Assembly (NCBI RefSeq): GCF_003977595.1
Contig: NZ_RYYR01000021.1
Location: forward strand, 1-64,000
Direction of reading: 5' to 3'
DNA length: 64,000 nt
From: Lysinibacillus antri
GTDB lineage: Bacteria; Bacillota; Bacilli; Bacillales_A; Planococcaceae
Positions 55,636 through 64,000 of the stretch are shown piece after piece. Position numbers and translations under genes: made by a program. The notes under the pieces were generated by a model. The model was not told the DNA's origin, did no database searches, and saw nothing but the letters and a program-made list of their open reading frames with translations. Every line of letters begins with the position of its first letter. Positions within the stretch are counted from its first letter, which is position 1.

Positions 55636-56844
55636 TTAATTAACCTCCAAATTATATTTCATAAGATTATCCTTTTGTTCTAAAGCTTTACTTACTCCCG
55701 TTAGAATAGCCGCACCTACTACCATTAATGCACCAATCCACGATGTATGGATAAGACCTATAGAATCTGTAATAAGCCCTCCAAAATAAGAACCCATTGC
55801 GATCCCTGCGTTAAAAGCAGCAATATTGATAGCCGATGCCACATCCACTGCACTTGGAACAAAACGCTCTGCAAGCATTACTACATATACTTGTAAACCT
55901 GGCACATTCATAAATGCCAATAAACCCATGCAAAGTATTGTTATTAATCCAGCAATTTTAAATGGAGCTGTAAACATCAATATAAATAAGACAGCTGCTT
56001 GTACAATAAACATGTAAAACAACGCACGAATTGGATTTTTATTCGATAGTTTCCCACCGATCATATTTCCAATAGCAATTGCAATTCCATAAGCTAATAA
56101 AATAATTGCTACCGTACTTTCTTTAAACCCCGTTATATCTTGGAGTAATGGTGATAAGAAGGTAAAAACAACAAAGGTTCCACCGTATCCTAATGCAGTA
56201 ATGATAAATAACAATAATAATCGACCATTTGTCACAAGTTTAACCTGATCGCGTAAAGTTGTTTTTACTCCTTTGCGTAAATTGGATGGGACGAGAATGC
56301 CATTTCCAATAAGAGCAATAACACCAACGATAATAATGACAATAAATGCTGCTCTCCAACCTAGCTGCTGGCCAATAAAAGTTCCAAATGGTACACCAGT
56401 AACTGTAGCTACCGTAAGACCTGTAAACATAATCGATATAGCACTAGCTCTCCGATTTTCGGGAACTAAATCTGCAGCAATTGTAGACCCTATCGACATG
56501 AATATACCATGTGAAAGTGCTGATATGACACGTGCAACTAGTAATAGAGTAATAGAATTAGAAATTGCAGCAAGTGTATTTCCAGCAATAAATAGAATCA
56601 TGATCCATAGTAATAACGTTTTACGTGACATTCTTGATGTTAAAGATGTCAGTATCGGCGCCCCAAAAGTTACCCCTAATGCATATAAAGAAACAGTTAA
56701 CCCTGCAGTCGTAACTGGAATATTTAAATCCTTAGCAATCAATGGCAGCAATCCTACACTGATAAATTCCGTAGTACCTATCGCAAATGCACTTATTGCT
56801 AACGCAAGTAATGCCAAGGTACTTTGTCTTTTCCCCATATCCAT
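55636..56844 (-). CDS. MFS efflux transporter (DHA1/AraJ-like)
   Basis: Predicted 402-residue 12-helix transporter. ALAISAFAIGTTEFISVGLLPLIAKDL is the first span of the AraJ/YdhP-type DHA1 branch; ARVISALSHGIFMSIGSTIAADLVPENRRASAI is motif C. AGAGGAG precedes the ATG. Paired with the aldo/keto reductase and divergent from an HxlR regulator, suggesting a toxic-electrophile export and reduction unit. Confidence 0.92.
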   Translation of the reverse strand: MDMGKRQSTLALLALAISAFAIGTTEFISVGLLPLIAKDLNIPVTTAGLTVSLYALGVTFGAPILTSLTSRMSRKTLLLWIMILFIAGNTLAAISNSITLLLVARVISALSHGIFMSIGSTIAADLVPENRRASAISIMFTGLTVATVTGVPFGTFIGQQLGWRAAFIVIIIVGVIALIGNGILVPSNLRKGVKTTLRDQVKLVTNGRLLLLFIITALGYGGTFVVFTFLSPLLQDITGFKESTVAIILLAYGIAIAIGNMIGGKLSNKNPIRALFYMFIVQAAVLFILMFTAPFKIAGLITILCMGLLAFMNVPGLQVYVVMLAERFVPSAVDVASAINIAAFNAGIAMGSYFGGLITDSIGLIHTSWIGALMVVGAAILTGVSKALEQKDNLMKYNLEVN

Positions 56845-56905
56845 ATTATTCTCTCCTCTTGAAGTTATCTAACATATGATTTCTTACAAATAATCAAATG
56901 AATGA

Positions 56906-56962
56906 AATTTGTAGTATGAATCAGCCGGCAAATGCTATTATGAGATATACTAACTACAAATT
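56906..56962. promoter_or_regulatory. Inverted half-sites in the HxlR-MFS spacer
   Basis: AATTTGTAGT (56906-56915) and ACTACAAATT (56953-56962) are exact inverse copies 47 bp apart centre to centre. Two AAGTA...GCACTTT stretches (56966-57020) follow nearer the HxlR gene. Both are candidate HxlR binding sites. Confidence 0.55.
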
Positions 56963-57042
56963 GAAGTACGCACTTTCAAGTAATATAGATACCAAAAAGT
57001 AACGTAGGCACTTTTTAGTTCCTATAAATAGGAGGTCATACC

Positions 57043-57405
57043 ATGCAAAAGAAGAAATACAATATATCCGTAGAAGCTACTTTAGAGGTAATTGGAGGCA
57101 AGTGGAAATGCGTGATCCTTTGCCATCTGACTCATGGAAAAAAGCGGACAAGCGAATTAAAACGCCTCATGCCGAATATTACACAAAAAATGCTAACTCA
57201 ACAGCTCCGTGAACTAGAGGAGGATGGGGTTATTAATCGTATCGTTTATAATCAAGTACCCCCAAAAGTGGAGTATGAATTAAGTGAATATGGACAAAGT
57301 TTAGAAGCAATATTAAATTCTTTATGTACTTGGGGAGAAAACCATATTGTCAAAGTTTACGGTGATAAATCAGAGGTTTTAGAAGAAAGTATTTTAAATG
57401 ATTAA
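57043..57405 (+). CDS. HxlR-family transcriptional regulator
   Basis: Predicted 120-residue winged-helix dimer of the HxlR/YodB/CatR type. The signature ATLEVIGGKWKCVILCHL (about 11-28), FNELKRLMPNITQKMLTQQLRELEEDGVI and VEYELSEYGQSLEAIL are all there. A Cys at 24 in KCVIL and one in CTWGE could be redox sensors as in YodB, but this is inference. TAGGAGG precedes the ATG. It is divergent from the MFS-AKR operon and probably represses it. Confidence 0.92.
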   Translation: MQKKKYNISVEATLEVIGGKWKCVILCHLTHGKKRTSELKRLMPNITQKMLTQQLRELEEDGVINRIVYNQVPPKVEYELSEYGQSLEAILNSLCTWGENHIVKVYGDKSEVLEESILND

Positions 57406-57486
57406 CTCTTGTATTTGTACGATTGCTTAATTCAAACCATTTAATTCCAGTAATATAACTGATAGAACATTAAAAAAAGCATTACC

Positions 57487-57503
57487 GAGGGGACGCGTTG
57501 CAA
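57487..57503. repeat. GGGGACGCGTTGCAA string, second copy
   Basis: GAGGGGACGCGTTGCAA repeats 15 bases of the hairpin at 48234. Here the right arm has been replaced by other sequence that still ends CTCCTC, giving a poorer stem. Confidence 0.6.
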
Positions 57504-57529
57504 TTTCCGGGTAGCTCCTCAACTTCATA

Positions 57530-57573
57530 AAAAAGTAGCTATCTCCAGAAACTTTGGTGATAGCTACTTTTTA
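57530..57573. terminator. Bidirectional terminator between the HxlR and MFS genes
   Basis: AAAAAGTAGCTATC pairs exactly with GATAGCTACTTTTT around 15 bases. Genes on both sides converge on it. Confidence 0.92.
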
Positions 57574-57578
57574 AATTT

Positions 57579-58790
57579 TTACTCTTGTTGACTACAAACA
57601 GGTTCACTATATCGAATATCTTTCTTTCTACCTATTAATCTCCAATACACTGGAATAGTCAAGGTGATGATGACACCACATAAAATATACAACATGGGGA
57701 AGCCCCATTTCGCTGAAACAATCCCTAACACAAAGGCACCTATTGCAATACCTGAATCAAATATTGTAAAGAACGTTGAAGTTGCATGTCCACTTCGATG
57801 TTTTTGTGCCGATTGAATTGCTAATGCTTGTAAACAAGGAACAGTGGAACCATAGCCAACGCCCATGAGAACCCCTGCTACTAATAATGTTGCAACCGTG
57901 TGCATGTTACTTAACAAAAATAATCCGGACGCATAAAAGATGAAGGAAGGATAAACAACAGCATTTGGACCCTTCGTATCATATAATTTACCAGTAAAAG
58001 GTCGAACTGCCATCATTGCAATCGCAAAGGCAATGAAAAATAAACTTACATATTCAAATACACCTCTTGTCTCTGCGTACACAGAAATGAAGGACATAAC
58101 ACTCGCATAAGCAAAGGCTGTTAAATAACCGACAATTGCAACCGGAATGACCCTTTTTTCAAAGAGATCATGCCATGAAAGACGATACCACTTCGCAGTT
58201 GAGGTTTGTGGGTGATATTCCGAAACTTTCAAGGTAAAGGCAAAGAGATAGCCAATGACAATAACAGTAACTAAACCGATGATTAATACTTTATACGAAT
58301 ACAACTGAAATATAGTCAATGCAATAAATGGACCAAATACAACCGCTAAATTCATGGATAACGCAAAATAACCAAGTCCTGCACCTTTACGGCTTTCTGG
58401 AATATTATCATTCACAACTGTAATTAACACGGTTGTGACAATACTAAACCAAATACCATGAAAGAATCGAAGGGCAAGGAGCAAAGAGAGAGATTCAATA
58501 AAAACATATAGAATGGACGATAGACAAAAGAGTAGCTCGGAAATAAGAAGCGTTTTTCGTTTCCCAAACATTTCAATGATTTTACCTGAAAAAGGTCTTA
58601 TGATAATGGCTGACAACATAAAAATGGTCATCGCTAGCCCTGCCTGCCCTTCCGTTCCGTTTAAGTCATTAAGGATATAGATAGGTAAAATCGTTAACAA
58701 TGCATAATAAACAGTAAACAAAAAGAAGTTGTTAATAAGTGCCACCAAGAACGGTCCTGTCCATATTTTTGCGTTAATATTTTGCTCCAT
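57579..58790 (-). CDS. MFS transporter
   Basis: Predicted 403-residue, 12-helix major facilitator. LTMTIFMLSAIIIRPFSGKIIEMFGKRKTLL carries motif A (GKRKT), and FHGIWFSIVTTVLITVVNDNIPESRKGAGLGYF motif C. Similar to the staphylopine/YwoG-like drug exporter group by eye. AAGGGAA precedes the ATG. No regulator is adjacent; substrate unknown. Confidence 0.9.
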   Translation of the reverse strand: MEQNINAKIWTGPFLVALINNFFLFTVYYALLTILPIYILNDLNGTEGQAGLAMTIFMLSAIIIRPFSGKIIEMFGKRKTLLISELLFCLSSILYVFIESLSLLLALRFFHGIWFSIVTTVLITVVNDNIPESRKGAGLGYFALSMNLAVVFGPFIALTIFQLYSYKVLIIGLVTVIVIGYLFAFTLKVSEYHPQTSTAKWYRLSWHDLFEKRVIPVAIVGYLTAFAYASVMSFISVYAETRGVFEYVSLFFIAFAIAMMAVRPFTGKLYDTKGPNAVVYPSFIFYASGLFLLSNMHTVATLLVAGVLMGVGYGSTVPCLQALAIQSAQKHRSGHATSTFFTIFDSGIAIGAFVLGIVSAKWGFPMLYILCGVIITLTIPVYWRLIGRKKDIRYSEPVCSQQE

Positions 58791-58948
58791 AAAATTCCCT
58801 TCCTTTTCATCATGAAGAATTCTTAATAAATAAATGAGAAAGTCAACTAATAAAACGATACTGGAAATAGAAAAGGATAGGAGGTCATTTTCCGATTCTC
58901 TTTATCCAAACAGCCTCTGTCGCCTTACTTTTAGAGCTGTTATTAGAA

Positions 58949-59098
58949 AAGCACAAGCGCCCTCGCTTAGCCCCGACAAGCGCTGGAGGGACCTGACAAG
59001 TGTGCTCGCACACGTGGGAAGGTACCGAAGCGACCTCGAGGGGCTAGGGCGCTGAAGCTAGACACTCTTCAAACTCCAAAAAGTTTTATACTTTCTTA
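58949..59098. repeat. GC-rich palindromic interspersed repeat
   Basis: AGCGCCCT...AGCCCC (58956-58974) pairs with GGGGCT...AGGGCGCT (59040-59053), enclosing GACAAGCGCTGGAGGGACCT and the small hairpin TGTGCTCGCACA. A tail GAAGCTAGACACTCTTCAAA...TATACTTTCTT follows. GC content is well above that of its surroundings. The tail is shared with 15018-15110. Repeats of this look are, I believe, common in Bacillaceae genomes. The remaining part of 58791-59244 holds no supported gene. Confidence 0.85.
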
Positions 59099-59103
59099 TT
59101 CAG

Positions 59104-59147
59104 CAAAAAAAGATATCGCAAAAGTAGGGGATTTACTTCTGCGATTT
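59104..59147 (-). terminator. Terminator of the E2-E3-SDR-ALDH-AroE operon
   Basis: On the minus strand AAATCGCAGAAGTA pairs with TACTTTTGCGAT, with one mismatch, followed by ATCTTTTTTT. Confidence 0.85.
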
Positions 59148-59244
59148 CTTATTTAAAGAGGATTGCTTATTTATATTAAAGGGGAATTTTTTATGGCAGT
59201 TAAACGATTTAATTATATATTTCACATAGAAGGAGTGAAGGTTA

Positions 59245-60066
59245 TTAATCTATCTTTTTGATTAGATTTTGCATTTCTTCATAATTTACTTCTTTTTGAA
59301 ACCACATCTTTATTGCTTTATGATTTTGTTGGATCAGCATACTTAATCCATTTTGTACTTGACCACCTAATTGGGATGCGTTTTTTAAAAAAGCAGTACT
59401 AGGTGGGTTATATATGATATCCGAAAATATCGCACCTTGTTTGATATTAGAAAATTTGACGGGGGATTCGTCTATTTTCGGCCACATCCCAATAGGCGTT
59501 GTTTGAATGACAAGATCGTATTCTGACATTCGCTTTTCTGCTTCATCTAAGGTGAAAATACGATTATATGTGTCTATGCTATTTTTTACTTTTTCAATTT
59601 TTCTGTTCGCGATGTTAATGTTTATGTTGTTAAACTGCAATAGCTCGAAATAGATGGACTTCGCTGCTCCACCAAATCCAATAATCAGTACATTCTTGTT
59701 ATCTAGGTTTTGTAAATGAAAGTGTTGAAGTAAACCTGATAACCAAGCCTTCCCATCGAAGTTAAACCCAACGTATTTCCCATTGATGTTATGAACGATA
59801 TTTACAACGCCCGTATTTTTCGCTGTTATATCTAATTCATCTAAGTATGGAATAATTCTTTCTTTATATGGAATTGTGACGATTAAACCTTTCACATTTT
59901 GAGCTTTTAACTTTAACATTTCGTTTTCGAAATGTTCTTCTTGGACTTGGAATTTTTGAAACTGTGCATCTATTGAATTCTTTTTATACGTTTCATTTTG
60001 CAACAATGGCGATAATGAATGATCTAAAGGGTTTCCCAAAATACCATAGATGTTAATGTCAATCAC
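59245..60066 (-). CDS. aroE: Shikimate dehydrogenase-like protein (AroE family)
   Basis: Predicted 273 residues with the AroE order: substrate domain YGILGNPLDHSLSPLLQNE, VTIPYKERI with the catalytic Lys, VNIVHNINGKYVGFNFDG, then NADP domain NVLIIGFGGAAKSIYFEL and QTTPIGMW. The usual NTDG is NFDG here, losing a Thr near the active site, and IANRKIEK replaces the NRT..K of NADP-specific enzymes. Sitting last in a catabolic operon instead of an aromatic biosynthesis one, it may be a quinate/shikimate or other polyol dehydrogenase. It starts seven bases after the ALDH gene. Confidence 0.82.
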   Translation of the reverse strand: MIDINIYGILGNPLDHSLSPLLQNETYKKNSIDAQFQKFQVQEEHFENEMLKLKAQNVKGLIVTIPYKERIIPYLDELDITAKNTGVVNIVHNINGKYVGFNFDGKAWLSGLLQHFHLQNLDNKNVLIIGFGGAAKSIYFELLQFNNININIANRKIEKVKNSIDTYNRIFTLDEAEKRMSEYDLVIQTTPIGMWPKIDESPVKFSNIKQGAIFSDIIYNPPSTAFLKNASQLGGQVQNGLSMLIQQNHKAIKMWFQKEVNYEEMQNLIKKID

Positions 60067-60072
60067 CTACTT

Positions 60073-61494
60073 TTAATTATGATTCCAAACAACAAGCTTA
60101 AGTTCTGTCATTTCCTCAATCGCGTACTTGATCCCTTCACGACAGTTTCCACTTTCTTTTACTCCTCCGTAAGGCATGTGATCCACTCTGAAAGTTGGTA
60201 CATCGTTAATGATGACACCACCAACTTCTAAATGTTTAATTGCTTGAGAAGCATTTAAAATGTTATTTGTGAAGATGCCAGCTTGTAATCCAAAAATAGA
60301 ATCATTGATTTGTTGGATTGCTTCATCAACGCTTGAAATTTTGTTTACCGTTACAACTGGCGCAAAAGCTTCCTGACAAGATACTTTTGAAGTATTACCA
60401 ACGTTAGATAAGATAGTTGGTCTTAAAATCTGATTTTCAATGGTACCACCTGTTGTTAAAGAGGCACCTTCTGTAACTGCTTCCTCAATCCAAGTCTTCG
60501 CACGAGATAAATCGCCTTCACTTATTAATGCGGAGATATCTGTGTTGATATCAAGTGGATCACCTAACACTAATTGGTCCGTTCTTTCTTTAAACTTACG
60601 AGTAAACTCTTCGATAATTTGTTCGTGAACATAAATGCGTTGTAGTGAAATACAGACTTGTCCTTGGTTCGAAAATGCCGCATTTACACATTTATCAATG
60701 ATCGAATCCACATCAACATCTTTATCAATAATTAGTCCAGCATTTGACCCAAGCTCTAATGATACTCTTTTTAGTCCTGCTCGAGTTTTAATGTTTTTAC
60801 CCACTTCTGGGCTTCCTGTGAAAGTCACCATTTTTACTTTTTCATTTTCAACTAATGCATCACCAACAACTTTTCCGCTACCAGTGACTAAGTTAAATGC
60901 ACCTTTTGGCAGGTCTGTTTGAGCTAGTAATTCAGCTAAAAAGATTGCGGACAATGGCGTTTGAGATGCTGGTTTTAATACAATGGTGTTCCCAGCTGCA
61001 ATGGCTGGACCTACTTTATGAGCGACTAAGTTCATTGGGAAATTAAACGGTGTAATCGCCGCAATTACGCCTATAGGTTCATGAATAGTAAAGCCAATTT
61101 TATTTGCCCCATTTTTAGCCGCATCAATCGGAATTACTTCACCGGAAATTCGTTTCGCTTCCTCAGCCGCAAATTTATAAGTCTCGATTGTTCGATCAAC
61201 TTCACTTATCGCAAATTTTAAAGGCTTCGCCGATTCTAAAGAAATAATTTCAGCAGCTTTGTCTTTATTAGTTGTTAATAGATTCACTAATTGATCTAAT
61301 ATCGTGGATCTTTGGAAAGAAGAGAGACCTTTCATTGTATTAAAGGTTTCTTGTGCTGAATCCACTGCTTTGTTCACTTGTTCTTTCGTTGCTTGAGCAA
61401 TTTCTGCAATTACTTCTCGAGAATACGGAGATTTTAGTTCGCTATATTTTTCTCCATCTTCCCAATTGCCATTAATAAATAGATTTTTTTTCAT
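60073..61494 (-). CDS. NAD(P)-dependent aldehyde dehydrogenase
   Basis: Predicted 473-residue ALDH. Nucleotide and active-site segments: ITPFNFPMNLVAHKVGPAIAAGN, FTGSPEVGKNI, LELGSNAGL with the general-base Glu (about 250), and NQGQVCISLQRIYV with the catalytic Cys (about 284). The frame extends to 61602, but the ATG at 61494 overlaps the SDR stop as ATGA and has GGAGGGG upstream, so it is the start. It oxidises an aldehyde made upstream in the pathway; lactaldehyde, succinic semialdehyde or glyceraldehyde types are all possible. Confidence 0.92.
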   Translation of the reverse strand: MKKNLFINGNWEDGEKYSELKSPYSREVIAEIAQATKEQVNKAVDSAQETFNTMKGLSSFQRSTILDQLVNLLTTNKDKAAEIISLESAKPLKFAISEVDRTIETYKFAAEEAKRISGEVIPIDAAKNGANKIGFTIHEPIGVIAAITPFNFPMNLVAHKVGPAIAAGNTIVLKPASQTPLSAIFLAELLAQTDLPKGAFNLVTGSGKVVGDALVENEKVKMVTFTGSPEVGKNIKTRAGLKRVSLELGSNAGLIIDKDVDVDSIIDKCVNAAFSNQGQVCISLQRIYVHEQIIEEFTRKFKERTDQLVLGDPLDINTDISALISEGDLSRAKTWIEEAVTEGASLTTGGTIENQILRPTILSNVGNTSKVSCQEAFAPVVTVNKISSVDEAIQQINDSIFGLQAGIFTNNILNASQAIKHLEVGGVIINDVPTFRVDHMPYGGVKESGNCREGIKYAIEEMTELKLVVWNHN

Positions 61495-62258
61495 CGTGAT
61501 AATACCCCTCCGTCCACTGGAATTAAAACGCCTGTTACATAATCTGATGCAGGACTTGCTAAAAATAGTGCTGTACCCACAATATCTTGAGGACTTCCCC
61601 ATCGATTAGCAGGGATACGCTTTTCAAATTCAGCTTTTCTCGTTGGATTATTTAAAATGTCCGTATTCATATCAGTTAAAATGTACCCCGGAGCAATCGC
61701 GTTTACTTGTATTCCGTAAGATGCCCATTCATTGGATAAAGACTTTGTTAATTGCAGTACGGCACCTTTACTTGCAGAATAGGGTGATGAATTATAGGCC
61801 CCAATGACCGATACAATCGAGCTTAAATTAATAATTTTCCCTCTACCTTGTTCCTTCATTTTTCTGGCAGCTACTCGGCATAATTCAAATAGGGATGTTA
61901 CATTTAAATTAAAGATTTTCTGCCACATATCTAACGGAACATCGACTGCCGGACTACGCTTAATAATTCCTGCACAGTTGATCAAAATATCAATTCTTCC
62001 ATCTAACTTTTCTAGAGCTTGATGGAAAGTTGCTTCTATTTTTTCAATTTCCATTAAGTCACATTTAATGTACTCAACATTTAACTCTTGTAGATTCTCA
62101 ATCTTGTCAGAAATATCTAGGACTACAATATGTGCGCCTGCTTCTTTAAAAGCTTTTACAAACTCAAATCCAATCCCTTGAGCGCCACCTGTAATTATCA
62201 TCTTTTGATTTTGTAAATCGAATAAATTCTGGCTGATGTTAATGCACCCCTTTCCCAA
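61491..62258 (-). CDS. Short-chain dehydrogenase/reductase
   Basis: Predicted up to 255-residue SDR: GGAQGIG cofactor loop (about 24-30), NCAGI, catalytic Ser in SSIVSVIG, YSASKG (Tyr and Lys), and the family end VTGVLIPVDGG. It resembles gluconate 5-dehydrogenase/KduD-type sugar-acid dehydrogenases. The start is uncertain: TTG at 62258 overlaps the E3 gene by 20 bases, and the best ribosome site (AAAGGGGTG) lies inside that overlap. Same operon as E3 and ALDH. Confidence 0.87.
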   Translation of the reverse strand: MGKGCINISQNLFDLQNQKMIITGGAQGIGFEFVKAFKEAGAHIVVLDISDKIENLQELNVEYIKCDLMEIEKIEATFHQALEKLDGRIDILINCAGIIKRSPAVDVPLDMWQKIFNLNVTSLFELCRVAARKMKEQGRGKIINLSSIVSVIGAYNSSPYSASKGAVLQLTKSLSNEWASYGIQVNAIAPGYILTDMNTDILNNPTRKAEFEKRIPANRWGSPQDIVGTALFLASPASDYVTGVLIPVDGGVLSR

Positions 62259-63627
62259 TACTTAAGTTCGCAACTTCCATAAAGATCTCTGATAATGAAG
62301 GGTGAGGTTGAACCATTTCCGCCATTTCAAATACAGTTCCTTCAAGGTGCATATAAGCAGAACCTTGGCTAATTAATTCCGTTACATTCGGACCAATCAT
62401 ACATATTCCCAAAATCTCTCCATATTTAGGATCCGTAAATAGTTTGACAAAGCCATCTGTTTTTCCTAAAGTTTGGGCTTTCCCGATTCCTTGGACAGAA
62501 TATTTAAACACGTTATAATCGATGTTTTGGTTTTTTAAGTCTTGTTCTGCGTAGCCCACACTAGCAATCTGTAAATTTGTATAAATACAACGTGGGATAA
62601 TGTTATAGTCCATCTTTTTTTGCTTATTTAGTATATTTTCAATACAATTTAAGCCTTCTGCACTCGCCACATGGGCAAGTTGATAGCCCCCAATCACATC
62701 TCCAATCGCATAAATATTCGCGATATTCGTTTGTAAGTAGTCATTTACTTTTAAAAACGGACCATTATGTTGAAAATCTAAGTTTTGTGTAGCCGATAGA
62801 TTCGGTGTTCTTCCGACTGCCACTAGCAACTGATCTGTTTCAAGAGCTAGCGAATTATTGCCACTTTCCTCGATAGTCAAAGTCGTTGAAGCTCCATTGT
62901 TTTCTACTTTTTTCAATAAGGCGTTTGTTAAAATCTTGATACCGCTTTTCTTCAAATGTTTTTGTAGTAACTTGGAAGCTTCTGAATCTTCCATAGGGAT
63001 GATTCGATCACTATATTCCACAATCGTTACGTTTGAACCGAAACTGTTGAATGCATTGGCTAATTCTACGCCTATAACTCCACCCCCAACAATCACAAGG
63101 GAAGAGGGGATTTCTTTTATATCAAAGATGGTATCGGTTGTGTGATACTGAACGTTTTCTAACCCTTCAATTTTAGGAATGGAGGGTTTGCTGCCGGTCG
63201 CTACGATAATATTTTTAGTTGAGATTGAATGTACTGTATCAGCAGTTTGGATGACAACCTCAGTAGGGTTTTTAATTGTCCCGAACCCATTAAAGACGTC
63301 CACTTTTTTTGACTTTAATAAGGAGCTGATTCCATTCCTTAAATTGTTAAGTACATTGTTTTTAAAACCTACTAATCCATCTAGTGATAAATTAATATCT
63401 TTTACGAAAATCCCTCTTGATTCACTATGTTTGATGTCTTCAAGGAGTTCTGCGTTTTTTAAATAGGTTTTAGAAGGGATACAGCCTTTGTTAAGGCATG
63501 TACCTCCTAAATGTTCAGCTTCAATCAGTGCCACTTTCAGACCTTCGCTAGCAGCTCGTAAAGCAGCTACATAGCCACCTGGTCCACCACCAATAATTGT
63601 TACATCATAAGTAGTCAATATTTTCAC
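62239..63627 (-). CDS. lpdA: Dihydrolipoyl dehydrogenase (E3)
   Basis: Predicted 462-residue flavoprotein reoxidising dihydrolipoamide with NAD. FAD site GGGPGGYVAALRAA (about 13-26), redox disulfide GGTCLNKGCIPSK (about 41-53), NAD site IVGGGVIGVELA (about 178), second FAD motif IYAIGDVIGG, and the active-site end QPHPSLSE with the catalytic His. It lies four bases after the E2 gene, so this is a dedicated E3 of a 2-oxoacid (or acetoin) dehydrogenase complex. Confidence 0.94.
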   Translation of the reverse strand: MKILTTYDVTIIGGGPGGYVAALRAASEGLKVALIEAEHLGGTCLNKGCIPSKTYLKNAELLEDIKHSESRGIFVKDINLSLDGLVGFKNNVLNNLRNGISSLLKSKKVDVFNGFGTIKNPTEVVIQTADTVHSISTKNIIVATGSKPSIPKIEGLENVQYHTTDTIFDIKEIPSSLVIVGGGVIGVELANAFNSFGSNVTIVEYSDRIIPMEDSEASKLLQKHLKKSGIKILTNALLKKVENNGASTTLTIEESGNNSLALETDQLLVAVGRTPNLSATQNLDFQHNGPFLKVNDYLQTNIANIYAIGDVIGGYQLAHVASAEGLNCIENILNKQKKMDYNIIPRCIYTNLQIASVGYAEQDLKNQNIDYNVFKYSVQGIGKAQTLGKTDGFVKLFTDPKYGEILGICMIGPNVTELISQGSAYMHLEGTVFEMAEMVQPHPSLSEIFMEVANLSIGKGVH

Positions 63628-63631
63628 CCCT

Positions 63632-64000
63632 TTAAACTAGCATTTTCATTGGATTCTCCAGATAATCTTTTAAATCCGTTAAAAATTGGGCTGCCGGTGC
63701 CCCGTCAATAATGCGATGGTCAAAAGATAAAGACAGTTGCATCGTTGGATTAATGACAACTTCGCCATTTCTCACAACCGGTTTTTCAACGATTCGACCA
63801 ACGCCTAAGATTGCCGATTGTGGTTGATTAATAATTGGATTAAATGTATCCACGGCGTACATTCCTAAATTACTAATCGTAAACGTACCTTGTTCAAAAT
63901 ACTCCGGATGTAATTTGCCACTCTTAATATTTGAGACCAGTTGTTTACTAGAATTCACAATGCCAGATAGCCCAATTTTGTCCGCATTCTTAATAACTGG
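63632..64000 (-). CDS. 2-oxoacid/acetoin dehydrogenase E2 acyltransferase, C-terminal part
   Basis: The frame is open to the window edge, so this is the last 122 residues of a lipoamide acyltransferase. FEQGTFTISNLGMYAVDTFNPIIN and the catalytic DHRIIDGAPAAQFL (His and Asp) are clear. A GTG at 63958 could be mistaken for a start, but upstream codons continue the domain (KNADKIGLSGIV). The E1 genes presumably lie just outside. AcoC of an acetoin system or a branched-chain/other 2-oxoacid complex cannot be separated here. Confidence 0.92.
   Translation of the reverse strand, partial: PVIKNADKIGLSGIVNSSKQLVSNIKSGKLHPEYFEQGTFTISNLGMYAVDTFNPIINQPQSAILGVGRIVEKPVVRNGEVVINPTMQLSLSFDHRIIDGAPAAQFLTDLKDYLENPMKMLV

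Noticed and set aside
59193-59261. 22-residue plus-strand frame (MAVKRF...) before the aroE 3' end
   Set aside because: AAAGGGG lies upstream, but the frame runs into the 3' end of the AroE gene on the other strand and nothing in the context supports it.
63632-63958. GTG at 63958 as the true start of a short E2-like protein
   Set aside because: The frame continues to the window edge with residues that fit the acyltransferase domain, so this is a truncated view of a longer gene.

Overview
The window looks like a chromosomal piece of a low-GC, Gram-positive member of the Bacillales, most like the Lysinibacillus/Solibacillus/Ureibacillus part of the Planococcaceae (Caryophanaceae). The reasons are the 16S rRNA 5' end at the left edge, AT-rich DNA with strong Shine-Dalgarno sites, and a Bacillus-type gene set (RpoN/SigL with RocR and RocD, xpt-pbuX under a purine riboswitch, bacterial nitric oxide synthase, MhqO, KatA, YpsA). 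Genus assignment is inference.

Layout. 1-430: start of an rrn operon read leftward, with two tandem promoters. 0.9-8 kb: a membrane protein, an MMPL exporter with a divergent TetR regulator, and a two-gene ABC exporter with its own divergent TetR regulator and a clear palindromic operator. 8-12.3 kb: an arginine/ornithine catabolic module with sigma-54, the enhancer-binding protein RocR, paired UAS-like palindromes, a textbook -24/-12 promoter and rocD. 12.3-16.3 kb: ypsA, a small unknown gene, fumarase with an upstream Fur-box-like site, and a PfkB sugar kinase. 16.5-18.8 kb: xpt-pbuX under a guanine-type riboswitch. 19-32.7 kb: amino-acid and other permeases, a membrane-tethered Mrr-type nuclease, MhqO with an MhqR-type operator, acetyltransferases, NOS, an SLC13 carrier, catalase with a PerR-like box, and an AEC carrier. 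33-35.3 kb: an unknown helical-repeat protein and a papain-like amidase. 35.5-41.7 kb: CaiB/BaiF CoA-transferase, acetamidase/formamidase, NhaC and a novel-looking regulator; nhaC and the regulator share an unusual direct-repeat site. 42-48 kb: AlaX-type editing protein, a possible 22-residue peptide gene followed by an ABC exporter and a GNAT-like protein, then a zinc-ribbon mini-protein next to a PD-(D/E)XK nuclease. 48-58.8 kb: LysR/TauE pair, Nudix, APH-like kinase, chemoreceptor, AKR-MFS operon with HxlR, and another MFS. 59.2-64 kb: leftward catabolic operon with E2 (cut by the window edge), E3, SDR, aldehyde dehydrogenase and a shikimate-dehydrogenase-like protein.

The most unusual material is between genes. 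A ~150-bp element with three hairpins occurs four times (1.5, 19.7, 40.3 and 51.1 kb) with paired changes in its stems. A three-palindrome element at 33.0 kb has a remnant inside the xpt leader. There are also a GC-rich palindromic repeat (58.95 kb, relative at 15.0 kb), a structured element at 52.1 kb, and degenerate ~20-24 bp tandem repeats. No tRNA, CRISPR array, intact transposase or prophage was recognised.
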